A stretch of DNA of 64,000 nucleotides from Phycisphaerales bacterium (GCA_022072615.1 JAJVHS010000014.1:26951-90950), one strand, 5' to 3'; shown: positions 8,739-17,699, numbered from the stretch's first letter. Translations and numbers: made by a program. The notes: generated by a model from the letters alone, not told the origin.

Positions 8739-9967
8739 TCATCTTCCGAATCCTGTTCCAGACCGTCGTGCTCGCGCTGGGCCAGATCTGGGCGAACAAG
8801 TTCCGAGCCGTCCTGACCACGCTGGGCATCATCATCGGCGTGGCCGCGGTGGTGACGGTGGTCGCGGCGACCAGCGGGCTCGAGAAGTTCGTGCTCAAGG
8901 AGTTCGCCTCCATCGGCGCCAACAAGGTCTGGATCTTCCCCCGCATGCCCGACGGCATGCGCGACCGCTACTCGTGGCGGCAGATCCGGCTTTCCCTCAA
9001 CGAGGTCAACGGCATGCTCGACCGCTGCCCCTCGCTGGCCCGGCTCACGCCGGTGATGGAGATGTCGACCTCGGGCCAGGTCGGCGACATCTTCAAGCAG
9101 GTGGTGTCGGTCCAGGCGGTCCGCCCGGCGTGGCATCAGATCGAGGAACGATCGGTCCTCCAGGGCCGCGAGCTGTCGACCATCGACGACGAGCAGCGCC
9201 AGCCGGTGTGCATCATCAACGACAAGGCGATCGCGGAGTTCCAGCTCGACACCAACTGCGTCGGCCAGACCATCCTGCTCGGCGGCCGCGCCTTCAAGAT
9301 CGTCGGCGTGGTCGAAACCAAGACGGTCTCCCCCATGTTCGGGGGCGACGAGGCCCGCAGCGAGGTGTTCATCCCGTTCCAGACCGGCCTCATGCTCCGG
9401 CCCGAGCCGCGCATGTACGTCATCGCCCAGACCAAGTCTCCCGAGCTCCACGAGGACGCCAAGGCCGAGGTGGGGTTCTACCTGCGGCGCATGCGCGGCC
9501 TCAAGCCCGACGAGCCCGACACCTTCGGCGTCGAGGCCATCGAACAGATCATCTCGGGCTTCAAGAAGGTCGCGGCCGGGCTGAGCGTCTTCCTCGCCGG
9601 CATCGTCGCCATCTCGCTGCTGGTCGGCGGCATCGGCATCATGAACATCATGCTCGTGTCCGTCAGCGAACGGACCCGCGAGATCGGCCTGCGAAAGGCC
9701 GTGGGCGCCAAGCCCGCGATCATCCTCATGCAGTTCCTGGTCGAGGCCGTCACGCTCTGTCTCATCGGCGGAGCGATCGGGCTGGCCATCGGCTACGGCG
9801 CCGTCATCGGCATGAAAATGACCTCGTCACTCTCGGGCGCCACCGTCCCCCTGTGGGCGATCGCGCTCTCGGTGGGCTTCTCGGCGGGCACGGGGCTGAT
9901 CTTCGGCATGTTCCCGGCGATCAAGGCCGCTCGCCTTGATCCCATCGAGGCCCTGCGGCACGAGTGA
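8735..9967 (+). CDS. ABC transporter permease (MacB/FtsX type)
   Basis: 410 residues, GTG start inside the stop region of the ATPase gene. One N-terminal TM (about 20-45, [20 protein letters not shown]), a periplasmic domain of about 230 residues, then three C-terminal TMs beginning with [40 protein letters not shown] is the family signature, and the end [11 protein letters not shown] is typical of MacB/LolC-type permeases. With the adaptor and TolC genes it forms a MacAB-TolC-like exporter. Cargo unknown; macrolides, peptides or lipids are known cargo of relatives. Confidence 0.92.
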   Translation: MIIFRILFQTVVLALGQIWANKFRAVLTTLGIIIGVAAVVTVVAATSGLEKFVLKEFASIGANKVWIFPRMPDGMRDRYSWRQIRLSLNEVNGMLDRCPSLARLTPVMEMSTSGQVGDIFKQVVSVQAVRPAWHQIEERSVLQGRELSTIDDEQRQPVCIINDKAIAEFQLDTNCVGQTILLGGRAFKIVGVVETKTVSPMFGGDEARSEVFIPFQTGLMLRPEPRMYVIAQTKSPELHEDAKAEVGFYLRRMRGLKPDEPDTFGVEAIEQIISGFKKVAAGLSVFLAGIVAISLLVGGIGIMNIMLVSVSERTREIGLRKAVGAKPAIILMQFLVEAVTLCLIGGAIGLAIGYGAVIGMKMTSSLSGATVPLWAIALSVGFSAGTGLIFGMFPAIKAARLDPIEALRHE

Positions 9968-10035
9968 CGCGGGTGGGATGACCGGCAACGTTCAATCGCA
10001 GCGCCGCCCGGCGCTGCGCGAGGGGACCAGGCAGG

Positions 10036-11763
10036 ATGATCCGAGCACGACGCGTCACCGCCGACGCACTCCATCAAGATCGCTCCGCACCCCGCGCCCC
10101 AGTGGCCGCCGCGACCCTCGCGGCCGCCCTGCTGACGGTCGCCGGATGCTCGGACGGCCTCTTCTCCTCGGACCCGGCCTACGGACGGCGCATCAGCGAG
10201 GAACGCCTGCGGCGCATCGAGGCCGTCTCGATGGAGACGCTCAAGAAAACCGAGCAGACGGCGCCCGAGGCAAACTCGCAGACCATCCGGTCGCGCTTCG
10301 AGGGTCTCGAACAGGTGGCGCTGGCGATCCAGGAATGCCGAGCCTCGGCGCTCGAGCACAACCTCGACCTCAAGGTCGCGGTGGTCAGCCCCGCCATCGC
10401 CCAGCAGCAGCTCAGCCGCGAGGAAGCCAAGTTCGAATCGACTTTCGTCACCCGCGCGCTGTGGGCCGAGACCGACTCCCCCACGTCCTCCGAGCTCAAC
10501 AGCGCCCAGTCGCAGTTCGGGCAGATCGAACCCTCGGTCCGCATCCCGCTGCGCACCGGCGGCACCGCCGCGGTCGCGCTGCCGATGTCACGGGCCAAGA
10601 ACAACAACCCCTTCACCACGCTCAACCCCGCGTACGAATCCGATCTTGAGTTCTCGATCAGCCAGCCGCTGCTCCGCGGCGCGGGCACCCGGGCCAACCA
10701 GGCGAGCATCCGCATCGCGTCGTACAACGAGCAGGCCGAGGAGGCCCGCACAAAGCTCGAGGTCATCCGCCAGCTCGCCGCGGTCGACCGCTCCTACTGG
10801 CAGCTCTTCGAGGCCCGCCAGGCGCTCGACGTCACCCAGCAGCAGTACGAGCTCGCGCTCGCCCAGCTCCAGCGTGCGGAGCGCCGCGTCAACGCGGGCC
10901 AGGTCGGCGAGATCGAGGTGACCCGCGCGCAGGCGGGCCTGTCGCAGCGCCTCGACGGCATCATCCAGGCGCAGAACCTGGTGCTGCAGCGCCAGCGCGA
11001 GCTCAAGCGCATCATGAACATGCCCGACCTGCCGATCGAGTCGGTCACGCTCATCGACACCGCCACCGCGCCCGACCCCGTCGAGTACCAGATCGACCGG
11101 CCGCAGCTCACCGCCGCCGCGCTCTCCAACCGCATGGAGCTGCTCGAGCTCGAGCTGCGCCTCGCCGCCGATGCCGCGACCATCGACTTCGAGCACAACA
11201 ACGCGCTGCCGCTGTTCACGCTCGATTACACCTACCGCGTCAACGGCCTGGGCAGCACCTACAAGGAGAGCGTCCGCGTCGCCTCCGAGAACAACTTCGA
11301 GGACTGGACGCTGGGGCTCAACGCCGAGATCCCGCTGGGCAACGAGCAGGCCCGCAGCCGCATCCGCGAGGCCATCCTCCGCCGCATCCAGCGCCTCAGC
11401 ACCAAGGAAGCCCGCGAGCTCTCCATCCGGCAGGAAGTGCTCGACGCCATCGACAACATCGAGCAGAACTGGCAGCGGATCCTGGCCTCGCGGCAGTCGG
11501 TGATCCTCAACACCCGCCTGCTCCAGGCCGAGCAGCGGCAGTTCGACGTCGGCGCTTCCACCAGCACCGACGTGCTCGACGCGGCCACCAATCTCGCCCA
11601 GGCGCAGCTCGATGAGATCCGGGCTCTCACCGCGTACCAGATCGCCCAGGTCGACCTTGCGTTCGCCACCGGCACGCTGCTGGGCGCCGGCAAGATCGAC
11701 TGGTCGCCCGTGCCCGCGCCCGATGCCGATACGCCCGCGCCCGAAGAAGTGCTGCCCGAGTAA
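10036..11763 (+). CDS. TolC family outer-membrane channel lipoprotein
   Basis: 575 residues. The N-terminal hydrophobic stretch ends in LLTVAGCSDG, a lipobox with the modified Cys near residue 38. The body is long, Ala/Glu/Gln/Arg-rich and helical, in two repeats as in OEP/TolC proteins (QPLLRGAGTRANQASIRIA, QRAERRVNAGQVGEIEVTRA and, in the second half, QRQFDVGASTSTDVLDAATN). A Pro-rich tail closes the protein. It follows the permease gene by 68 bp and completes the tripartite exporter. Confidence 0.88.
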   Translation: MIRARRVTADALHQDRSAPRAPVAAATLAAALLTVAGCSDGLFSSDPAYGRRISEERLRRIEAVSMETLKKTEQTAPEANSQTIRSRFEGLEQVALAIQECRASALEHNLDLKVAVVSPAIAQQQLSREEAKFESTFVTRALWAETDSPTSSELNSAQSQFGQIEPSVRIPLRTGGTAAVALPMSRAKNNNPFTTLNPAYESDLEFSISQPLLRGAGTRANQASIRIASYNEQAEEARTKLEVIRQLAAVDRSYWQLFEARQALDVTQQQYELALAQLQRAERRVNAGQVGEIEVTRAQAGLSQRLDGIIQAQNLVLQRQRELKRIMNMPDLPIESVTLIDTATAPDPVEYQIDRPQLTAAALSNRMELLELELRLAADAATIDFEHNNALPLFTLDYTYRVNGLGSTYKESVRVASENNFEDWTLGLNAEIPLGNEQARSRIREAILRRIQRLSTKEARELSIRQEVLDAIDNIEQNWQRILASRQSVILNTRLLQAEQRQFDVGASTSTDVLDAATNLAQAQLDEIRALTAYQIAQVDLAFATGTLLGAGKIDWSPVPAPDADTPAPEEVLPE

Positions 11764-11843
11764 ATGGCCAAAGGGCACATGGCCGAAGGGCAAATGGGCA
11801 AATGTCGAAGGGTGCCACGCCTCGACGCTGAAGTGCCTTAAGT

Positions 11844-11883
11844 GTTCCTTTGTTCCTTTGTTCGTTTGCTTATTTGCTTATTT
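11844..11883. repeat. Five 8-bp tandem units at the tolC/lipB convergent junction
   Basis: Five consecutive 8-bp units: GTTCCTTT, GTTCCTTT, GTTCGTTT, GCTTATTT, GCTTATTT. The array runs over the lipB stop codon (11870-11872), so it supplies the last codons of lipB. The preceding 40 bp (11762-11803) is also repetitive, with irregular copies of ATGGCC/AAGGGCA/AATGGGC. Similar arrays occur at two other convergent junctions in this window. Confidence 0.85.
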
Positions 11884-12559
11884 GACCTGCCATCTCTTCC
11901 GCGAGCGCGTCCTTGACGGCCCCGAGTGATGGACAGGCCCGCGGCAGCTCTCTCGCCATGCTCGTGACCGGACGGCCGACGAGCCCGCACGGCACGATCA
12001 GCCCGAAGTGGTCCATGTTCGGATCGACATTCAGCGCCAGGCCGTGCATCGAGATCCACTTGCGCACGCGGACGCCCATCGCGGCGATCTTGGCCATCTG
12101 ACCACGGGCGGGGGGAAATACTGACTTCACCCACACGCCCGTCGCGGTCGAGTCCCGCTCGCCCGCGAGCCCGAAGCGCGCGATGGTGCGGATCACGCAC
12201 TCCTCGAGCAGCCGCATGTACGCGTGCAGCCCCAGCCCCAGCCGGTTCAGATCGAGAATCGGGTACGCGACAAGCTGCCCGGGCCCGTGGTACGTGATGT
12301 CCCCGCCGCGGTCGGTGTCGGCAACCTCGACGCCGTGACGGGCGAGCAACTCGGGCGTCGCGATGAGGTTGCCCGAGGCGGTGGCTCGCTTGCTGACCGT
12401 GATGACCGGCGTGTGCTCGACCAGCAGCAGCACGCCGACGGGCGAGCCGTCGACATCACGCCACGACAGCACCTCGTCGTGCACGCGCTGCTGGACCACG
12501 TAGGCCTCCGCGTACGACAGGCGGCCAAGATCACGGGTTGAGACAATTTTGCGATTCAC
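11870..12559 (-). CDS. lipB: Octanoyltransferase
   Basis: 229 residues from a GTG at 12557-12559 (VNRKIVSTRDLGRLSY). The frame stays open upstream through the neighbouring gene, but the family homology begins here. LipB moves octanoyl from acyl carrier protein to lipoyl domains, the first step of lipoate synthesis. The signature RGGDITYHGPGQLVAYP is present, with the catalytic Lys in MAKIAAMGVRVRKW and the catalytic Cys in IVPCG. The last codons come from an 8-bp tandem repeat. No lipA is seen nearby. Confidence 0.92.
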   Translation of the reverse strand: MNRKIVSTRDLGRLSYAEAYVVQQRVHDEVLSWRDVDGSPVGVLLLVEHTPVITVSKRATASGNLIATPELLARHGVEVADTDRGGDITYHGPGQLVAYPILDLNRLGLGLHAYMRLLEECVIRTIARFGLAGERDSTATGVWVKSVFPPARGQMAKIAAMGVRVRKWISMHGLALNVDPNMDHFGLIVPCGLVGRPVTSMARELPRACPSLGAVKDALAEEMAGQISK

Positions 12560-12611
12560 GGGCTCATCTCTTGAAGTAGAGTCGGTTCGCGCATCCGCGC
12601 AATGACCCGCC

Positions 12612-13574
12612 TCAATCGATCCACTCAGGACAGATCTGTTCCAAGAGCGTCCGACAGTCATCGTCGTAGCGAGCGAAGCGAACGCACCGATCTCCGAGCA
12701 TTCCGCGAATGCGGTCCAACGCCTCATCGCGAATCCGATACCTAGAGGCCGTGACTTCACGCAGAGCATGGCCCACCATCCGGCCGGCAATGGGCTCCGG
12801 CACAAGCCGGCGCATGTTTTCTCGCTCAAAACCGAACCCTAAGAACGCGACTCTCTGGGATTGAGCGATCCACTCTCGTGCTTTAACAAATGCTGCGGAT
12901 ACAAACTCATCCCCTTCAGCTCGAATGACCTTGATGCCATTCGCAGCTCGCATGGCGTCACGCACTACCTCGTCGGGACTACCTTCATAGGCAGAAATCA
13001 GGGCAGGCTGCTGAGCAAGCCGAGTGAAGTCATAATTCAGTGAACCGTAAACGTGAACTATCCAACGTCTCACTTTCTCAAAATCGACTGACACCGATTG
13101 CGGACGTCGATCCTGAATGAGACCAACGAGGCCCATCTCGAGCACCATGTCGTAGTTGAATACGACGAAGCGAAATACACCGTTGAGAAGATCTTCAACC
13201 CGATTACGGAGATGATGGCAGAGGGTTTTGATCCAGTTTGCGTTCCACAATGCGCCCCGCATCAGCTTATAGTCGAGAGGCAGCAGCTTTGCGGCGATGC
13301 ACTGCCGGCCAATCAGGACTGTGCCGTCAGACTTATTCTCCAAGAACGCATCAATCGACTTGCCGGGGAATCTGCTCAGCTCTGAAACAAACTCGGACAT
13401 GCGCAGTTCCATCTGCTCCCGCATCATCGGGTCGTCCAGATTCCGGTCAAACGGCACTAGCCGGGGAGGCTTAGAGATAATTTCTTCTAGCAGCCCTTCA
13501 CCGGTCGGATAGTCTGGGCAAACACTCTTGCTCGCACCTGACCCGACGATGACCGTTGTCACTTGATCGCTCAA
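12612..13574 (-). CDS. SIR2-like protein, candidate NADase/defence gene
   Basis: 320 residues from a TTG at 13572-13574 preceded by GGGAG; a GTG four codons later is the alternative. The motifs resemble SIR2-like NAD-binding proteins: TVIVGSGASKSV at the N-terminus (usually GAGAS), FVVFNYDMVLE (FNYD box), WIVHVYGSLNY (His of the HxxGS box) and VAFLGFGFERENM. I see no obvious second domain, so this is a stand-alone SIR2 domain. Families of this type include NAD-depleting anti-phage effectors, but function here is inferred. The gene is visibly more AT-rich than its neighbours and splits rimO from lipB, which suggests it was acquired. It is transcribed in the same direction as both. Confidence 0.6.
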   Translation of the reverse strand: MSDQVTTVIVGSGASKSVCPDYPTGEGLLEEIISKPPRLVPFDRNLDDPMMREQMELRMSEFVSELSRFPGKSIDAFLENKSDGTVLIGRQCIAAKLLPLDYKLMRGALWNANWIKTLCHHLRNRVEDLLNGVFRFVVFNYDMVLEMGLVGLIQDRRPQSVSVDFEKVRRWIVHVYGSLNYDFTRLAQQPALISAYEGSPDEVVRDAMRAANGIKVIRAEGDEFVSAAFVKAREWIAQSQRVAFLGFGFERENMRRLVPEPIAGRMVGHALREVTASRYRIRDEALDRIRGMLGDRCVRFARYDDDCRTLLEQICPEWID

Positions 13575-13593
13575 TACCGACTCCCGATCTGTT

Positions 13594-15279
13594 CTATCGA
13601 AGCACCTTCAGCGACACCTGCTTCTCGATCTCCGTCACCGGCCGGGCGATGAGGTCATAGCCGTCGCTCGCCACGATCACGCACCTGACCAGTTCCCCGG
13701 GCACGAGCTTCTCGCGCGAGTGCACGAACGTCACGCTGTCGACCTGCGGAGCCTGGAAGTACGTCCGCCCGACGTACAGCTTCCCGCCCTTGCTCACGCC
13801 GGCCGTCGCCAGGCCGTCGGTCGAGGTCTGGCCGTCGATGAGGACGTCGAGCCGCCGGCCCGTCGCCGCCGGGTTCTTCTCGTCGAACTCCGCCGCCGTG
13901 TTCGACGCTTTCGCGAAGGCGATCTTCTGCTGCAGCTCCATCACCTCGTTGCGGCGGCGCTGCTTGACCTCGGGCGGCACGGCCAGCGCCGGGTCATCCT
14001 CCATCGTCCCGGCGACCGTCCCATCCTCGTGCGAATACTCGAACACGCCCACCGCGTCGAACTTCACCCGGTCGACCAGGCCGAGCAGCTCGCGGTGGTC
14101 CTGCTCGGTCTCGCCGGGGAACCCCGAGATGAACGTCGTGCGGATCGCCATGCCCGGGACTTTCTCCCGCAGCATGTGCATGAGCTCTTCCTGCTGGCGC
14201 GAGCTCACGTTGCGGCGCATCAACCCGAGCACGCGGTCGCTCGCGTGCTGGAGAGGGATATCCAGGTACGGCAGCAGCCGTCCCCGCTGCACGAGTTCGG
14301 CGAACGCGTCCACGATCGCGGGCGTGAAGTTCGACGGGTACGCGTACATCAGCCGCAGCCAGCCCTTGCAGCCCTCGCCCTCCATCGCGTCCGAGAGGCG
14401 CCGGAGCAGCATCGGCAGCCCGGCGGAAATGTCTGCGCCGCCCTTGTCGGCACGGAGTGCCGACCCACCCAGACCCAGGCCGATGTCATCACCAAAGCTC
14501 GTCGTGTCCTGTCCGATGAGCAGCAGCTCGAACGCGCCGTCGGCGATCAGCTCCCTCGCTTCCTTCACGATCGCGTCGGGATGCTTGCTCCGCATCTTGC
14601 CGCGGATGGACGGGATCGTGCAGAACGCGCAGTTCTGGTTGCACCCCTCGCTGATCCGCAGGTAGGCGTAGTGCCGCGGCGTCAGCCGCAGCCGTGCCGA
14701 GTCGTCCTCGAAGTACCCCAGCCCGCGACCGTCCTTGCCGTTCACCGTCAGGCCCGTCGTCTGCATCCCCCGGGCCTTCGCGGCCGCCAGCGCGTTGCCG
14801 GCGATCCAGTACTTCGGGCCCTCGCCGCTGTCGACCCTGGCCCGAGCCGACTTCTCGCCGCGCACCGCCTCCACGATCTTGTCGCGGTCGAACACCCCCA
14901 CCATCGCGTCGATCCCGGGCGCCCAGTCGAGCATCCTGGCTCGGTGACGCTGCACCAGGCACCCCGCCACCACCACCCGCTTGATCCGACCCTCTTCCTT
15001 GGCCCGGATCGCTTCCTTGATCACACCGAGCGATTCGTCCTTCGATGCCTCGAGAAACCCGCAGGTGTTCACGACCACCGCATCCGCCCCGCAGAAGCTG
15101 TCCTCCTCCGCCGGGTCGTAGGACACCGGCACAATGCCGTCCTCCGCCAGCAATCCGAGCATCTTCTCCGAGTCGACGAGGTTTTTCGGACATCCAAGGC
15201 TGATGAACGACACCGACTCCACGCCCTTCGAGCGTGCGGAACCAGGAGCGGATCGTGTTGGGGTGCGCCGACCGGGCAT
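13594..15279 (-). CDS. rimO: Ribosomal protein S12 methylthiotransferase RimO
   Basis: 561 residues. The MTTase cluster cysteines are in SFISLGCPKNLVDSE, NTCGFLEASKDE and VAGCLVQRH. The radical-SAM CxxxCxxC is in GCNQNCAFCTIPSIRG. A C-terminal TRAM domain follows. The enzyme puts a methylthio group on an Asp of ribosomal protein S12. The family is usually about 440 residues; here extra sequence is inserted at two or more places, including DDIGLGLGGSALRADKGG after QDTTSFG. Part of that insert is encoded by a perfect palindrome (14446-14464). The first 20 residues are probably not conserved, so a GTG closer to SVSFISLGC could be the true start. Confidence 0.93.
   Translation of the reverse strand: MPGRRTPTRSAPGSARSKGVESVSFISLGCPKNLVDSEKMLGLLAEDGIVPVSYDPAEEDSFCGADAVVVNTCGFLEASKDESLGVIKEAIRAKEEGRIKRVVVAGCLVQRHRARMLDWAPGIDAMVGVFDRDKIVEAVRGEKSARARVDSGEGPKYWIAGNALAAAKARGMQTTGLTVNGKDGRGLGYFEDDSARLRLTPRHYAYLRISEGCNQNCAFCTIPSIRGKMRSKHPDAIVKEARELIADGAFELLLIGQDTTSFGDDIGLGLGGSALRADKGGADISAGLPMLLRRLSDAMEGEGCKGWLRLMYAYPSNFTPAIVDAFAELVQRGRLLPYLDIPLQHASDRVLGLMRRNVSSRQQEELMHMLREKVPGMAIRTTFISGFPGETEQDHRELLGLVDRVKFDAVGVFEYSHEDGTVAGTMEDDPALAVPPEVKQRRRNEVMELQQKIAFAKASNTAAEFDEKNPAATGRRLDVLIDGQTSTDGLATAGVSKGGKLYVGRTYFQAPQVDSVTFVHSREKLVPGELVRCVIVASDGYDLIARPVTEIEKQVSLKVLR
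14446..14464. repeat. Palindrome in frame inside rimO
   Basis: GTCGGCAC, GGA, GTGCCGAC: 8-bp perfect arms and a 3-nt loop. Read in the rimO frame it encodes SALRAD within a stretch that RimO proteins normally lack. The loop and the outer GTC/GAC match the palindrome at 1058-1078. Confidence 0.7.
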
Positions 15280-15318
15280 AGAAGAGAACTTTAGGAAGCC
15301 CGCCTCCCCCGCAACGCC

Positions 15319-15789
15319 TCACAGCCGCTTCACCAGGATCAGGCACGGGATCCCGGGCCAAAGTCCCGTGACTTCCTCCAGCCTCACAAACCCGACCTTC
15401 TCGTAGAAATGCAGCGTCCGGGCGTACCCGGCATTCGGCTTCGACGGGCCCTGGGTCTTGACCTGCAGGTATTCGACGCCCTGCTCCCGCAACACCCCTT
15501 CCACATGCCGCACAAGTGCCGTCCCGACGCCCATCCCATGAAACCGCCGGTGAACGGCCATGCAAAAGAGGTCGGCGGCCTTGTCAAAGTGGCGTTGCAC
15601 GGTCACAAAGCCCGCGTCCTGGTCGTCACAAATCGCGAACCACGTTGCAAGACGACCGGCCGCCGCGACATACGACAAGGTGGCCTGTTCGATCCCGAAC
15701 CACTCGGGCACTGACCTGAGGATCGGTTCAACCCGTCCGGGGGCCTCGGATCGATCGGCGAGCTGAAAACGGACCAGCGGTCGAGTCAT
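15319..15789 (-). CDS. GNAT family N-acetyltransferase
   Basis: 156 residues from the ATG at 15787-15789 (MTRPLVRFQLAD). The acetyl-CoA-binding motif A is VHRRFHGMGVGTALVRHVE (R/Q-x-x-G-x-G/A type), followed by a typical YLQVKT strand and NAGYARTLHFYEKVGF near the C-terminus. It is a compact single-domain acetyltransferase whose substrate cannot be told. It lies upstream of rimO on the same strand, 39 bp away. Confidence 0.85.
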   Translation of the reverse strand: MTRPLVRFQLADRSEAPGRVEPILRSVPEWFGIEQATLSYVAAAGRLATWFAICDDQDAGFVTVQRHFDKAADLFCMAVHRRFHGMGVGTALVRHVEGVLREQGVEYLQVKTQGPSKPNAGYARTLHFYEKVGFVRLEEVTGLWPGIPCLILVKRL

Positions 15790-15896
15790 GCGCGGCTCCC
15801 GCACCACTCCGGGATGTGGTGCGCCGGGCTGTCCGTTTGACCGTGCCGCAACGCATTGTCGCCGAGCACACATGCCCGAGCGAGTGGAGTGATGAC

Positions 15897-16622
15897 ATGT
15901 TCTTCCGGATGCACAGTCCCCGATCCTTCTTCGAGATGGCCGCGCTGACCGTTCAGCACAACCGTCTCGCGTCCCGCTTCTCGCACGAGCTGCTGCTCGC
16001 CATCTTCTGGGATCGGTCGCTCTTCCGCAACACGCAGCAGCCCAGCGCCTCGGGAAACGGCCTGGCGGTCGGCTTCTCCCGCATGGGTGTGGCCGCGATC
16101 TGCGTCGCCAACTTCGCCCGCACCGGCGAACTGCTCAACGGCTGCCTGCCCCACAGCCCGCAGTCGGTCCTGCTCGACGACGCGGCGAGCGTGCAGGCCA
16201 CCGTCGATTGCCTCGAAGGCCTCGGCGCCCTGCACAGCCTTCCCAACGACCGCGCCGTCCTCGACGCGTTCGCCGGCGAGCACCAGCGCCACCTGCCCAT
16301 GCGCTGGCTCGCGTGCGAGGCCCAGCTCCGCGACGCGATGCACGGCGCCGCGTCCGATCCTCTCAAGTGGGATTGCCGCCGAATCGAGACCGCGCTCCGC
16401 CTGCTCAAGGCACCCGAGAGCGGATCGGTGCCGCTGGGTGAGCGGCTCTTCCCGCACCGCGCCATGCTGAACGTGGTGAGCACCGGCCGGTCCGCCCCCG
16501 CCGAACCCGGCCGAAGGGCACTGGACGCGATCGGCGCGCTCATGCACCGGCGCGGCCAGCACCACGCCGCCAGCGGCTCCACGCCCCTGGTTGCAGGCCT
16601 GCGCATCGCCAGCGCGGCGTGA
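15897..16622 (+). CDS. Unknown protein
   Basis: 241 residues from an ATG at 15897 with GGAG upstream; a longer version from 15816 is possible. I recognise no family. The sequence is mostly helical in look, with no signal peptide or membrane segment and no obvious catalytic motif. The middle reads as alpha-helical repeats (DDAASVQATVDCLEGLGALH, DPLKWDCRRIETALRLLK). Its 3' end is 18 bp from the convergent small-membrane-protein array. Confidence 0.6.
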   Translation: MFFRMHSPRSFFEMAALTVQHNRLASRFSHELLLAIFWDRSLFRNTQQPSASGNGLAVGFSRMGVAAICVANFARTGELLNGCLPHSPQSVLLDDAASVQATVDCLEGLGALHSLPNDRAVLDAFAGEHQRHLPMRWLACEAQLRDAMHGAASDPLKWDCRRIETALRLLKAPESGSVPLGERLFPHRAMLNVVSTGRSAPAEPGRRALDAIGALMHRRGQHHAASGSTPLVAGLRIASAA

Positions 16623-16640
16623 GCACCCGGATTGCCCGGT

Positions 16641-16886
16641 CTACCGGCCGCGACCGAGCGGCTGGCCGGCGGCGAGCAGCTTGGCCCCATCATCGGCGGA
16701 AATCGAACCTTCCGCGACGTACGCCGCGATCTCGCGGCGCGACGCTTCAAACGCCCGGGCTCGCACCGTCCGGAAAATCAGGCCGCCCACAACCGAGATA
16801 GTCGCGAGCGACAACCCGCCGACAATGCCCATCTTCGCGATGTCATCGTTCGCCAGGGTCACAAGACCGGGCAGCGTTTCAAGCAC
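16641..16886 (-). CDS. Small membrane protein, third of three tandem paralogues
   Basis: 81 residues from the GTG at 16884-16886, which has GGAGG at good spacing and overlaps the stop of the preceding paralogue by 8 bp. One TM segment (about 17-36, KMGIVGGLSLATISVVGGLIF) is followed by a cytoplasmic tail with SRREIAAYVAEGSISADDGAKLLAAG. This tail motif, a short helix-turn with an acidic/Gly turn, resembles SHOCT-type short C-terminal domains. It recurs in the two upstream paralogues. Function unknown. Confidence 0.75.
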   Translation of the reverse strand: MLETLPGLVTLANDDIAKMGIVGGLSLATISVVGGLIFRTVRARAFEASRREIAAYVAEGSISADDGAKLLAAGQPLGRGR

Positions 16887-17292
16887 CGGCCACCTCCGTC
16901 GCAGCGGCGGACTTGGTCCGGCGGGCGCCGGCTGACCGCGGCCGCCGGGTCCCGCACGTCCACGCCTCGGTCTTCTCCCACGCGGGCTTGTCCGCCGCGA
17001 GTATCTGTTCGGCATCATCGGGCGTGATGTACCCCTCGGCGACATAGCTCGCGAGGTCTCGCTTGGTCTTCTCGCGCTCGCAGGCCGCCGAGTTCTCGGC
17101 AAGCAGCTTCGCCGCGTCGTCGGCGGAGATGGTGCCCTCCGCAACGTACGCCGCGATCTCACGGCGGGACTTCTCCCGCTCGCTGGTCCGGTTCGTCGAG
17201 ACGATGATCCATCCGAAGATGGCCACCAGGCCCGCGATCATCGAGCCGCCGATGACGATGAGGGGGATCACTTGCCCGCTGTCGATGCTCAT
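16879..17292 (-). CDS. Small membrane protein with doubled REIAAYVAEG motif
   Basis: 137 residues. MSIDSGQVIPLIVIGGSMIAGL starts one N-terminal TM (about 8-30). It is followed by SRREIAAYVAEGTISADDAAKLL and, about 30 residues later, a second copy TKRDLASYVAEGYITPDDAEQIL. The single copies in the flanking paralogues suggest that this gene arose by internal duplication. The C-terminal 30 residues are Arg/Ala/Thr-rich. It overlaps the next gene, so the two are probably translated in a coupled way. Function unknown. Confidence 0.75.
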   Translation of the reverse strand: MSIDSGQVIPLIVIGGSMIAGLVAIFGWIIVSTNRTSEREKSRREIAAYVAEGTISADDAAKLLAENSAACEREKTKRDLASYVAEGYITPDDAEQILAADKPAWEKTEAWTCGTRRPRSAGARRTKSAAATEVAGA

Positions 17293-17308
17293 GGATTTCT
17301 CCCGGAAC

Positions 17309-17554
17309 TCAGCAATCCTTCGGCGAGGCTTTCATCAGCCTGTCGCCCTGCTCGGGCGTCATCGCGCCCTCGGCGATGTACGCGGCGATCTCCCGCTTGG
17401 TCCTTTCACGAGCTACTGCCCGGATCGTCCGTCCGGTCACCACGATCGCCGTGACCAAGACGACCAGCAGGATGACGAGCAGGAGCTGAACCGAGTCCGA
17501 ATTCGAAGTCAACCGTTCAAACCACGACGACGCATGATCGCTGACGGGGTTCAT
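17309..17554 (-). CDS. Small membrane protein, first of three tandem paralogues
   Basis: 81 residues (MNPVSDHASSWFERL). One strongly hydrophobic TM at about 22-42 (VQLLLVILLVVLVTAIVVTG) and a tail with TKREIAAYIAEGAMTPEQGDRLM. It is the first gene of the array on the minus strand and its start codon overlaps the region upstream of aat, which runs divergently. Function unknown. Confidence 0.72.
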   Translation of the reverse strand: MNPVSDHASSWFERLTSNSDSVQLLLVILLVVLVTAIVVTGRTIRAVARERTKREIAAYIAEGAMTPEQGDRLMKASPKDC

Positions 17555-17699
17555 GGATCAGCCTCCGTCACGCCGAGGAATCCGGGGAAACGTGAACCGG
17601 CTCGCCGCCGAGCCTTCAATTCCCCCGGATACCTCTTCGGAACACCCGCCGGGCGGTTTCACCCGCTCGGGCGGCTGCCACCAGTCAGCATACGCGATC

